A stretch of DNA of 16,938 nt, taken from NCBI GenBank assembly GCA_903905395.1, contig CAIVGD010000316.1:1-16938 (forward strand), in the 5' to 3' direction. The notes below the pieces were generated by a model. The model saw only the letters and a list, made by a program, of their open reading frames with translations, did not search any database and was not told the origin of the DNA. Numbering within the stretch: the stretch's first letter is position 1; each line of letters opens with the position of its first letter. Shown one piece after another: positions 7,492-15,317 of this stretch. This DNA comes from an uncultured Verrucomicrobiota bacterium. Its GTDB lineage: Bacteria; Verrucomicrobiota; Verrucomicrobiia; Methylacidiphilales; Verrucolacustridaceae. A program made the position numbers and the translations under genes.

Positions 7492-8513
7492 AAGCTGCCA
7501 TCGTTGAAGCTCCAGGGAAAATAGTAATCCGGGATCTGCCGGTTCCGAAACCCAATCCTTATCAGGCACTGGTCCGCATGGAAGTCACCGGCGTGTGCAG
7601 TGCGACCGACCGGAAGCTTTCGCTTGGCTTGAAGCCATTCGCTCCGAGTTACCCGGCATTGCTCGGCCACGAGGGCGTGGGAACAATTGTTGAGACTGGG
7701 GCACGTGTCGTCAATTTTACAGTCGGGGATCGCGTTCTCCGGCCGTGTGGAATCTACCCCGGTCATGAAATGGAGGGCGTCTCATCCGCGTGGGGAAGCT
7801 TCTGCGAATTTGCGCTCGTCACCGATCTAGACGCTTGGAAGGAGCAGGAACCGGCCGGCGAGCACTCGCGGTTCGGGTATGCACGCATGCAAAAGAAGGT
7901 GCCGGCGCACTGGAGCACAGACGCCGCCTGCATGTTGATCACGTGGAAAGAGACGTTCAGTTCCCTGCAGCAGGGCGGCGAGATAGATGGCCGGGCAGTT
8001 GCTGTACTCGGGGATGGCGCCGTTGGACTGAGCTTTGCCGCATGGAGTCATGCGCTGGGCGCTGCATCGGTTGAAGTCGTCGGACACCGGGCATTCCGCC
8101 TCGAGCGGGCCCGGCGTCTTGGAGCCTCCGTCACCCGGAACCTCCGTGCCGGCGATGTTTTCGAGGGCGGCCGAGATTTCGACCTCATCGTCGATACGCT
8201 GGGTAGCAACGAGGCCGTTGCCACCTCGCTTCCCCGACTCAAGAATGACGGAAAATTTCTTGTCTACGGGATGGACAGCACATTCGAAACGCACTTCGAC
8301 CGCTCTGCCGCCCCTCAACGTTGGTCTTACGTGCAAGCGAATCCCGACGAAGCGGGCGTGCACGACGAGGTGCTTCGCCGGCTTCATAAAAAGCAGTTCG
8401 ATCCCGCGACATGGATCACCTTCCGTGGCAGCCTTGAGAATCTTCCCAAGGCTTTCACCCACCTAGAATCCCCTGAGTCGGTAAAAGCGGTCATCACCTT
8501 CCATGAAACCTAA
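7488..8513 (+). CDS. Zinc-type MDR alcohol/polyol dehydrogenase
   Basis: 341 residues from GTG 7488, which overlaps the upstream TGA as GTGA with GGAA 4 bases before it; the longer TTG 7479 start would add EFV and is less natural. Catalytic zinc ligands are present: C37 (GVCSATD) and H61-E62 (GHEGVG). The Rossmann motif is VLGDGAVGLSFA. The structural-zinc four-Cys lobe was not found, and a stretch around residues 85-145 is unlike typical sorbitol or threonine dehydrogenases. The pairing with a zinc-less relative just upstream suggests two successive oxidation/reduction steps on one substrate. Members of the family convert polyols or sugar hydroxyls to ketones in the cytosol. The substrate is not predictable. 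Confidence 0.9.
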   Translation: MKAAIVEAPGKIVIRDLPVPKPNPYQALVRMEVTGVCSATDRKLSLGLKPFAPSYPALLGHEGVGTIVETGARVVNFTVGDRVLRPCGIYPGHEMEGVSSAWGSFCEFALVTDLDAWKEQEPAGEHSRFGYARMQKKVPAHWSTDAACMLITWKETFSSLQQGGEIDGRAVAVLGDGAVGLSFAAWSHALGAASVEVVGHRAFRLERARRLGASVTRNLRAGDVFEGGRDFDLIVDTLGSNEAVATSLPRLKNDGKFLVYGMDSTFETHFDRSAAPQRWSYVQANPDEAGVHDEVLRRLHKKQFDPATWITFRGSLENLPKAFTHLESPESVKAVITFHET

Positions 8514-9207
8514 AGCCGGAAATTACCAAGAGACCTTCGATCATGGGCCGGGCGGGTGGTGGGGATGGAAAGGAAATCACCTCGGCCTGCAGGCTTTGAC
8601 AAACACAGAAAGTTATGTCGAAACGATCAGCCCGTGGTGGATCGATTATAACCACGCCCCGCCAGGCGCTGGCTATTTACATATGTTGTATTGCCTCAAC
8701 ACCAAGGGACCGTTGGGTGAACACATGAGGGAAATCAGCGGAACGAATCGATTCATTGAGGAAGGCCACTCACGTAACCTCGAGAATGCCACAGTAAAAG
8801 TCAGAATCCGAGGCGAGTTAAAAGCCAACGGAGCGCAGATCGTCCTTTTAATCCAAGCGAGTGCGGCTGGGTTGGTCGCACCTTGGGCGTTGACATCACA
8901 ACCGATCTCCGTGGAGGCCGGGTGGACCGAGCAAACGCTCAAGCTCACGCCGGACGAGAAAGCCTGGACCTGTCTGGGGGGGCGGCACGATCGTGCAGAT
9001 TATTATGGAAAGCAACCGCTCGTACCCTGCCTGCGCGACGTGAATCAGAATCTCATGCTGATTTTCTTTCCCCTCAATATCCAACCCATGGGCGATCCCG
9101 GCGGCAACTTGCACCGACTTCGTCCCGAACGCGACTACCCCGTTTGGCGTTCCGCCTTGCCTGAAGGGCGCATCCAACTAGACCAGTTTGAAATCCACTA
9201 CCCATGA
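8503..9207 (+). CDS. Hypothetical protein with jelly-roll-like beta fold
   Basis: 234 residues, starting 11 bases inside the upstream gene and ending as ATGA with the next, so it is firmly within the operon. No signal peptide, membrane segment or catalytic motif is visible, so a cytoplasmic location is likely. The sequence is beta-rich and aromatic: it opens with TFDHGPGGWWGW and ends in IQLDQFEIHYP, echoing the strand that closes the jelly-roll repeats of the gene at position 1 (VYLDDVAVL). My reading is a LamG/concanavalin-like or CBM-like sandwich. It could be a non-catalytic sugar-binding partner or an uncharacterised hydrolase or epimerase. I do not recognise a named family, and the function is unknown. 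Confidence 0.7.
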   Translation: MKPKAGNYQETFDHGPGGWWGWKGNHLGLQALTNTESYVETISPWWIDYNHAPPGAGYLHMLYCLNTKGPLGEHMREISGTNRFIEEGHSRNLENATVKVRIRGELKANGAQIVLLIQASAAGLVAPWALTSQPISVEAGWTEQTLKLTPDEKAWTCLGGRHDRADYYGKQPLVPCLRDVNQNLMLIFFPLNIQPMGDPGGNLHRLRPERDYPVWRSALPEGRIQLDQFEIHYP

Positions 9208-11558
9208 AATCCTCCTCCGCGGCTAAAAACTCCCCCCTCCCCCCCGCTTTTGTCCCTCGCTTAGGCGAGAAGGAAAAAAATGCCGTTCACAAGATTTGCG
9301 CCGGATTTGTCCCTGACCGACTCTTTGATCTCCACGCCCACTTGCTTCGGGCCTCGCATTTTCCAGCAGCGGTGCGTCCAAATTATCTGAATCAAGATGA
9401 TATTCTTGGAGCGGAGTCCTACCGCAAAACTATCGAAGATTTTTTTGGCCAACGAAAGTGGAGTGGATTGTTTTTTGGATTCCCGGCCAAGGGGAATGAT
9501 CTCGCCCAGATCAATCCGTGGGTCAAGAACGAGGTCCAATCCCTCGGCAACGATTCCGCTGCGCTGATGCTTTGCACTCCAGATTCCGATCCTCAAAGTG
9601 TGACGGCGATGTTGGAGGCTGGGACATTTTCCGGCATCAAGCCTTATCATGCCTACGCCCCCTTGCCGAACACCGAGCAAGCATCCATCGAATCCTTCGC
9701 CCCAGAATGGATGTGGGAAGCCTGCCATGCTACGAAATCGGTTTTCATGTTGCATATCATGCGCGATCACGGAATTTCCGACCCGGATAACTGCGCCACC
9801 CTCCGGCGGTTTTTAACGAAGTATCCCAATTGCCATCTCGTGCTCGCGCACATTGCCCGTTCCTTTAATTATCGTTGCGCACGCGGAAACCTCAAATGGT
9901 TCGACGAATTTCCCAATGTTTGGCTCGATACCTCAGCGATTACGGAGACAGAAACGTTCCGGATTGCCTTGCAGGAACTCGGGGTGGCTCGCCTTTGTTA
10001 CGGAAGCGATTTTCCAATCAGTCATCTCCGCGGAAAAACGATGACTACCGAGGGCCCGCCACGCTGGTACTACGGGCATGAAACCGATTATTCACCCTCG
10101 ACGAGCATGCCCCTCGTCGGCATCGAGTCCCTGCGCTGTTTACGAGAGGCATGCGATGATGCCGCCCTCAGTCAGGATGACCTCAAATGTCTTTTCGAAA
10201 CCAACGCCCTCCGTGTGCTCCGACGTCCGATTGATCATTCGGTGACCGCATCCGGTCCCCAGCGTTGGAGCCATGCCAAGTCGGTCATATCCTGCGGAAC
10301 CGGGTTGCGATCCAAATGGGCGGAGCTTTATGATCCGGCAACGTGGCCATCATATTTTTCGCGCTGCAAAGGATCCCGCATCTGGGATTTTAGCGGTCGC
10401 GAGTTTACCGATTTCGGGGCGGGTGCAGGCGCAATCGTACTCGGGTATTCTGATCCAGTCGTCGATCAGGCCGTTCATCAAAGAATTTCGCGCGGAACGT
10501 ACTGTACCCTGCTCTCACCCCAAGAGGTTGAGTTGGCGGAACTACTCCTCGAACTCCATCCCTGGGCCGGGCGGGTGCGCTACGGACGGGGCGGTGGAGA
10601 GGCGATGGGTATGGCAGTTCGCATTGCCCGCGCCGCAACGCACCGGAGCGGGGTAGCCTTCTGCGGGTACCACGGCTGGCAGGATTGGTATCTGGCAGCA
10701 AATCTCGGTGATCAGGCCAGCCTCGACGGTCATCTCCTCCCAGGTTTGCTACCCCTTGGGGTTCCTCGTGAACTGAAGGGCACCGCGACAACATTCAAAT
10801 ATAACGACATCGCATCGTTTGAGCACGCCCTCACCGCGCTGAACGGTCAGCCCGCAGCGATCGTCATGGAACCCATGCGAACCCAATGGCCTGAGCCGGG
10901 ATACTTGGCCACGATTAAACGCCGTGCCGCCGAAGTAGGAGCAGTGTTGATCATGGACGAAATCACGAGCGGGTGGCGATTCGGGTTTCCAGGAGCGAGC
11001 GCTCGATTCGGGATCGAGCCGGATATTGCCGTCTATGCCAAGGCCATGAGTAACGGATTTCCATGCGCGGCCATCATCGGCCGTACGGAGGTGATGGAGG
11101 CTGCGAATTCCAGTTTCATCTCAAGTAGCTACTGGACGGATGCCATCGGACCGGCCGCGTCCCTCGCCTCAGTGCGACGGATGCGCGAATTAAAGGTCCA
11201 GGAGGCGATCTGGCAGAGAGGCGGGGATTTCCAAACGAAACTGAAAGAAGTCGCCGCCAGACATACTGACTGTCGGGTTCAGATCAGTGGAATGCCATGC
11301 AATCCTTACGTGGCCTTCGATCTGGGACCGCTCGCCAACAGGGCAAAGATCGCCTTCATCCGCATCATGGCTGCGCAAGGATTCCTTGTCGCGGGGGTCA
11401 ACTACATCATGTTTACGCACACGGATCGCATGTTCGATGGATTCCTCGTCGCGGCCTCCGTAGCCTTTGATCAAGTGGACACCCTCGTCCGCAAGGGAAC
11501 ACTGGAAGAATTTGTCGGCGAAAACGCGGGCATTGGAAATTTCGCACGCTTAACTTAG
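9204..11558 (+). CDS. Amidohydrolase (Amidohydro_2-like) fused to GSAM-like class III aminotransferase
   Basis: 784 residues in one uninterrupted frame. Residues about 36-345 are a metal-dependent amidohydrolase barrel: H44-A-H46 (FDLHAH), H184, H216 (LAHIARS) and D269 (YGSDFP), as in PF04909 lactonases and decarboxylases. Residues about 354-784 (431 long, the size of a free glutamate-1-semialdehyde aminomutase or class III aminotransferase) carry IWDFSGREFTDFGAG, YHGW, D585-E586 (MDEITSGWRFG) and the probable PLP lysine K613 (YAKAMSNG). Both active sites look intact, but the usual SGTEA segment is RGGGEA (residues 462-467), removing the hydroxyl residues that normally hold the PLP phosphate. 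The fusion suggests channelling between hydrolysis or lactone opening and amino transfer. It overlaps the previous gene by ATGA. The real substrate is unknown; the domains are clear, the order of reactions is inference. Confidence 0.9.
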   Translation: MKSSSAAKNSPLPPAFVPRLGEKEKNAVHKICAGFVPDRLFDLHAHLLRASHFPAAVRPNYLNQDDILGAESYRKTIEDFFGQRKWSGLFFGFPAKGNDLAQINPWVKNEVQSLGNDSAALMLCTPDSDPQSVTAMLEAGTFSGIKPYHAYAPLPNTEQASIESFAPEWMWEACHATKSVFMLHIMRDHGISDPDNCATLRRFLTKYPNCHLVLAHIARSFNYRCARGNLKWFDEFPNVWLDTSAITETETFRIALQELGVARLCYGSDFPISHLRGKTMTTEGPPRWYYGHETDYSPSTSMPLVGIESLRCLREACDDAALSQDDLKCLFETNALRVLRRPIDHSVTASGPQRWSHAKSVISCGTGLRSKWAELYDPATWPSYFSRCKGSRIWDFSGREFTDFGAGAGAIVLGYSDPVVDQAVHQRISRGTYCTLLSPQEVELAELLLELHPWAGRVRYGRGGGEAMGMAVRIARAATHRSGVAFCGYHGWQDWYLAANLGDQASLDGHLLPGLLPLGVPRELKGTATTFKYNDIASFEHALTALNGQPAAIVMEPMRTQWPEPGYLATIKRRAAEVGAVLIMDEITSGWRFGFPGASARFGIEPDIAVYAKAMSNGFPCAAIIGRTEVMEAANSSFISSSYWTDAIGPAASLASVRRMRELKVQEAIWQRGGDFQTKLKEVAARHTDCRVQISGMPCNPYVAFDLGPLANRAKIAFIRIMAAQGFLVAGVNYIMFTHTDRMFDGFLVAASVAFDQVDTLVRKGTLEEFVGENAGIGNFARLT

Positions 11559-11575
11559 GGCCAAACCCTCAATTG

Positions 11576-13591
11576 ATGAAGCTTGTCTGGCACTTTGATT
11601 TTCATACTCCAAGCCATGTGCGCGTGGGAGAACGGTGCGACAGCGAGGGCGTCGCGGGCTCGTTGGTGGAAGCAGGCATCGATGGCGTGATTCTTTTTGC
11701 CAAGTGCCACTTTGGTTTTTCTTACTATCCGACCCGCATCGGCACTCCTCACCCTCGTCTAGCCACCGATGTTTTCGGTCGCCTGCTCACTTCCGCTCGC
11801 GCACGGGGGATCAAGGTTGCCTCCTACGTGAGTTTCGGAATTGATGGAGCGGCCGGGGAAGCACACCCCGACTGGCGCCGGGTCTATGCGAATGGAACCA
11901 GCGACCCAAACGGATGGTTTGTTAATGTGTGCCCGTTCACTCCGTATCTGGAAAAAAGTGTTCTCCCCCAAATTGCCGAACTCCATCAGCTCTATCGTCC
12001 CGATGGCTACTGGTTCGACACCATGAGCGCGCTTTCCCCGTGCTACTGCCCGAGCTGTCAGGCTGGGTTTCGCGAGCACTCCGGATGCGATCTGCCGACC
12101 AACGACGATGATCCCCTTCAGAAACAAGCAGGGAGGTGGCGACAGCAACGGGGATTCGCTATGGTCGAACGCGTGGGCCGATGGATCCACCATCTCCATC
12201 CGGATGCTGAAGTCGGATTCAACCAACTCGGCAGTTTGTCGTACCCGGAACCGCTGCCCTCCGATGTCACCGTGCTCACACTCGATCCCGAAACCATGGG
12301 ACCGCAATCCATCCTCTTCAGTCTGAATTCAGCTTATGGATCCAACGCCCCTCAATCCTGTGAAATCATGCCGACAATTTTTCATGGAGGCTGGGGAGAC
12401 TGGTCGCCTGCCCCTGCCCTTCGCCTTGTCACAACAGCCTTGGCCTGTTGGATCCGAGGAACCATCCTCATCCCGGGAGATCGGCTTCATCCCGAGGGCC
12501 GGTTGACCGAGATCTCGCAGACCGCGATGAAATTAATCGCCGCCACCCGTGCCCGATGGACCGCCAGTGCACCCTCCGATAAGGCAAGGCTCGCGGCCGA
12601 CATAGTCGTCCTGCATAGCCCCTCTCTTACCCACGGCCCAGACTGCCGCCTCTTTGCCGTGGGAGACCCGCGGTCCCGGCTCATTCCGGTGAATGGCATG
12701 CATCGGTTACTGCTCGATGCAGGCTGCCACGCCACGGTCGCGGGCGAGTGGCAGTTGGACCATGGACTGCCGGAAGCCCGACTAATTGTCGTGCCAGAGA
12801 TCCCCACCCTCACTATCGAAACGGAAGAGCGGTTGAAACTTTTCGCAAAACATGGCGGTTCTGTTCTCTTCGTGGGAAGGATTCCATTGGTGGAGAATCG
12901 CCAGTTCTCGCAGACAGGAATCCAAATCGGAGACGCCGTTTGGCAGGACCACGCCTATCTGCCCGACTTTGAAAACCCTGCTCTGGAGGTTCTCGTCCGA
13001 GGCGAAATTCACGAAACCACACTTTTGGACGCCTCCGCGACATTATTTCTCGTGCCGGCTTACGATGCAAAACCTGGGTCACGCTACGGCTGGGGGATAG
13101 GACCATCGTCTGGTCAACTTTCCAAAAATCCAGCACTCACCCACCGCTCCCTCGGGGCCGGGTCCCTCTGGTTTCTCAATGCACCGCTGGCCAGTGACTA
13201 CGCCCAAATCGGAAACTGGCCGCAGGTCGAATGGATGGCAAAGTTGCTCCATCGTATGGGCGTGCCCCTTCGAGCCAAGATCGTCGATGGCGACGGCAAC
13301 TTGGAATTGACCGTATGGGAAGATCGGCAGTCCACCTGGCTCTATCTACTCAGTCACGATGCCGAGCAACTCGTCGGCACCGATCGCTTCTGGGCGAGGA
13401 GCACCGGATCAGCGGAGCGGCGCACGGCTTGCGTTCAAATCACCCTTCGAGGCAGTTCGCCAGAAATTAATGCTTTGGCCGGTTCCATCTCCAGCCAATC
13501 TTCCACGCCTACCCACCTCACACTCCATTTAAATTTTGATCGACCCTTCGCCGCCGTTCGTATCGATTGGAATATAAAAACCAAAACATAA
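11576..13591 (+). CDS. GHL6-like putative glycosidase with trimerization-type middle domain
   Basis: 671 residues from ATG 11576, 17 bases after the fusion gene; a TTG at 11573 just adds one residue. No signal peptide, so probably cytosolic. Residues about 1-330 resemble the GHL6-type barrel (PF14871 group) seen beside GH42-like enzymes: WHFDFHT, RPDGYWFDT (D148 a possible catalytic or metal-binding Asp) and SPCYCPSC with C156, C158 and C161 spaced as CxCxxC. Residues about 340-450 look like a flavodoxin-like beta-galactosidase trimerization domain (VVLHSP, ARLIVVPEIPTL, KLFAKHGGSVLFVG), then a C-terminal beta region. It may hydrolyse or trim an unusual glycoside that has been taken up, but no proven catalytic pair is visible and it may be non-catalytic. 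It belongs to the operon. Confidence 0.8.
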   Translation: MKLVWHFDFHTPSHVRVGERCDSEGVAGSLVEAGIDGVILFAKCHFGFSYYPTRIGTPHPRLATDVFGRLLTSARARGIKVASYVSFGIDGAAGEAHPDWRRVYANGTSDPNGWFVNVCPFTPYLEKSVLPQIAELHQLYRPDGYWFDTMSALSPCYCPSCQAGFREHSGCDLPTNDDDPLQKQAGRWRQQRGFAMVERVGRWIHHLHPDAEVGFNQLGSLSYPEPLPSDVTVLTLDPETMGPQSILFSLNSAYGSNAPQSCEIMPTIFHGGWGDWSPAPALRLVTTALACWIRGTILIPGDRLHPEGRLTEISQTAMKLIAATRARWTASAPSDKARLAADIVVLHSPSLTHGPDCRLFAVGDPRSRLIPVNGMHRLLLDAGCHATVAGEWQLDHGLPEARLIVVPEIPTLTIETEERLKLFAKHGGSVLFVGRIPLVENRQFSQTGIQIGDAVWQDHAYLPDFENPALEVLVRGEIHETTLLDASATLFLVPAYDAKPGSRYGWGIGPSSGQLSKNPALTHRSLGAGSLWFLNAPLASDYAQIGNWPQVEWMAKLLHRMGVPLRAKIVDGDGNLELTVWEDRQSTWLYLLSHDAEQLVGTDRFWARSTGSAERRTACVQITLRGSSPEINALAGSISSQSSTPTHLTLHLNFDRPFAAVRIDWNIKTKT

Positions 13592-13613
13592 AACCAAAAC
13601 ATAAAACCAAAAC
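13574..13613 (+). repeat. A-rich 13-bp tandem repeat across a stop codon
   Basis: Three units of ATAAAACCAAAAC: the first (13574-13587) has one extra A, the next two are exact (13588-13600, 13601-13613). They begin in the last codons of the GHL6-like gene and contain its TAA (13589-13591). A decayed fourth unit follows to about 13627. A similar AAAAACCAAAA run recurs near the aldolase start (13658-13668). Confidence 0.85.
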
Positions 13614-13638
13614 ACAGAAACCCCAACATCTCAAACCT

Positions 13639-14430
13639 ATGAAATCAGCCCAAATCCTAAAAACCAAAATCAGCGGTCCTGGCGTCACCACAGGCGTCAT
13701 CATCACCTTTCACCTCTGGCCAGGACTCATCGAGTTACTCATCCGGAGTGGAATCGATTATGCGATTATCGACCTCGAACATTTGACCCATTCCAATGAA
13801 ATGATAGCTGACTGTTGCGCCATCGCTCGGCGGGCCGACTTTCCAGTGCTGATCCGACCGCCCGAGGCGGAGTTCTCGCCGATCCGCCTCGCGATGGATC
13901 TTGGCCCCTGCGGATTGCTCCTGCCGTATGTCTCGTCAGTTGAGACCATGGCGACCATCCAGCAAGCCGTGTACATGGCCCCACGCGGTCGCCGGCGTCC
14001 GGGTGGGCACGGAAATTTCTGGGTTAGCTCCTACAACTACGAGAGCTTTCGCTCGGAAGTTGAAGACGACCTGATCATCCTGCCGCAAATCGAAAATAAG
14101 GCTGGGCTGGCCTGTGTTGCCGCCATTGCCGCACACCCGCTCACCACGGCCCTGGCGATCGGCCCATATGACCTCTCCGCTTCCTTGGGTTGCTGCTGGA
14201 ATCCAGAGGCGCCGGAGCTCATCCGCGCCCTCGATACGATTCGCACCGCTGGAGAAGCCGTCGGAAAAAAAACATGGATTATCGGAAACCCCGATACACT
14301 GATACCACGCGGGTTCAGATTCATAGGCATTTCGGAACCGATCCTTCTGATGGAAGGAGCCCTCCGTGACTTGAGCCAACGAGTCAAACAGGGAAGTTCC
14401 ACTCCTTCTGTTGCTGAGCTTCTCCCATGA
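13639..14430 (+). CDS. HpcH/HpaI-family aldolase (2-keto-3-deoxy sugar acid aldolase-like)
   Basis: 263 residues from ATG 13639 (MKSAQILKTKISG). The frame is open back to 13567, but that extension is a lysine-rich translation of the tandem repeat, so the later ATG is chosen. Family signatures: DYAIIDLEH with the metal-site Glu region, LIRPP, LPQIENKAG with a metal-binding Glu, and IGPYDLSASLG with the conserved Asp. The closest theme I know is class II pyruvate aldolases that cleave 2-keto-3-deoxy acids (garL/yfaU/hpaI types) to pyruvate plus an aldehyde. The PYDLSASLG segment replaces the usual GTDDLSASLG. It is the last gene of the large operon and the clearest indication that the pathway ends in carbon-carbon cleavage. 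Cytosolic. The substrate chain length is not predictable. Confidence 0.9.
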   Translation: MKSAQILKTKISGPGVTTGVIITFHLWPGLIELLIRSGIDYAIIDLEHLTHSNEMIADCCAIARRADFPVLIRPPEAEFSPIRLAMDLGPCGLLLPYVSSVETMATIQQAVYMAPRGRRRPGGHGNFWVSSYNYESFRSEVEDDLIILPQIENKAGLACVAAIAAHPLTTALAIGPYDLSASLGCCWNPEAPELIRALDTIRTAGEAVGKKTWIIGNPDTLIPRGFRFIGISEPILLMEGALRDLSQRVKQGSSTPSVAELLP

Positions 14431-14451
14431 GCCCTCACGCGGTCAGTCTTT

Positions 14452-14466
14452 TTCCGATTTTCGGAA
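14452..14466. other. Perfect 6-bp hairpin between operons
   Basis: TTCCGA-TTT-TCGGAA, 6-bp stem and 3-base loop, 21 bases after the aldolase stop. No T-tract follows on either strand, so it is not a classical intrinsic terminator; it may pause or protect the upstream message. Confidence 0.5.
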
Positions 14467-14490
14467 TGTGGAGGCACAGAGGGGAGAATT

Positions 14491-14525
14491 AAAAACTTGA
14501 TTCCCTGACATGTCAGTGCTATCAA
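14491..14525 (+). promoter_or_regulatory. Promoter/operator C with perfect TGACATGTCA palindrome
   Basis: TTGATT (14497-14502) and TATCAA (14520-14525) are separated by 17 bases, giving a plausible -35/-10 pair. The perfect palindrome TGACATGTCA (14506-14515) sits in the spacer, where a bound regulator would block polymerase. The A-run at 14491-14495 matches promoters A and B. The ATG at 14539 follows closely and has no Shine-Dalgarno. Confidence 0.7.
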
Positions 14526-14538
14526 ACTTGTAACTCGC

Positions 14539-15279
14539 ATGTTCTACGATCGAAATTGCCATAGCCGTTCCTCTGCGTTCACGCTGGTGGAAATATTGGT
14601 GGTGATAACCATTATCGGGATCTTGGCCGGCCTGCTTGTCCCGGCCGCGCAGAAAGCGATGGAAAAGGGGGGCACCGCAGTTTGCATGGCCAATCAACGC
14701 CAGATTGGCTTGGCCTTGCTGAGTTGCGCGAAGGACAATCAGGGTCGCCTGCCGGATGTATACACGATCACCGCCACTGGAATTAGAGATCAATGGCGTG
14801 ATGCACTCAGAGAATATTTGACCCTGCCAACAGGGAAATATGCAGGGCGGGATATCCTGTGCTGTCCCGCCGCAAAGAAGACCCCCATCAATTTTTCTTA
14901 TGGCATTCCTTATTCGACGGGAACGCGCAGGGTCTTTTCAGCCTTCGACGAAAGCATTCCCCCAAACCCAAATTACTATGGCTCTCAGCGCTTGATAAAC
15001 CTTTCCTCCTCAACGGTCATGTTGGCCGATGCCTACGATCCCAATAATTCGGACTCCGATCTGTTCTATTCTCCGTGGGGTAGCTATCCGCTGGGCACCG
15101 ATCAAGATGGGGATGGAATTAACGATTCGGCGGCCACTCTTCCTCTTCCGCGGAAGTTCAATTGCATTGATCCACGCCACGGAAATAAGTTTGTTTGCAC
15201 CATGGTCGACGGCTCCACACGCCTACTTACGATCAAGGAGTGGGTCCAAAGAACTAACTACTGGGGGCCAGTCCAATAA
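14539..15279 (+). CDS. Type II/IV pseudopilin-like protein (DUF1559-type)
   Basis: 246 residues with an N-terminal prepilin cleavage/methylation signal: SSAFTLVEILVVITIIGILAG, with A13 at -1 (instead of the usual Gly), F14 at +1 and E18 at +5, then one hydrophobic helix. The remainder is an extracytoplasmic head rich in Tyr, Asn and Asp, including DPNNSDSDLF and DQDGDGINDS (a calcium-loop-like stretch) and PRHGNKFVCTMVDG near the end, which is the H-X9-DG pattern of Planctomycetes/Verrucomicrobia pseudopilins. Such proteins are numerous in PVC genomes and are often beside carbohydrate genes; their role is thought to be in surface or secretion filaments, but it is unproven here. It is the first gene after operator C, and the symporter follows 38 bases later. 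Confidence 0.88.
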   Translation: MFYDRNCHSRSSAFTLVEILVVITIIGILAGLLVPAAQKAMEKGGTAVCMANQRQIGLALLSCAKDNQGRLPDVYTITATGIRDQWRDALREYLTLPTGKYAGRDILCCPAAKKTPINFSYGIPYSTGTRRVFSAFDESIPPNPNYYGSQRLINLSSSTVMLADAYDPNNSDSDLFYSPWGSYPLGTDQDGDGINDSAATLPLPRKFNCIDPRHGNKFVCTMVDGSTRLLTIKEWVQRTNYWGPVQ

Positions 15280-15317
15280 TCGCCGATTCTACCGCGAGTA
15301 CCATTGGTCGGGCACAT

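Noticed and set aside
13567..13638. N-terminal extension of the aldolase from ATG 13567
   Set aside because: It translates the tandem repeat into a Lys/Gln/Pro-rich tail overlapping the previous gene; ATG 13639 gives a normal family start.
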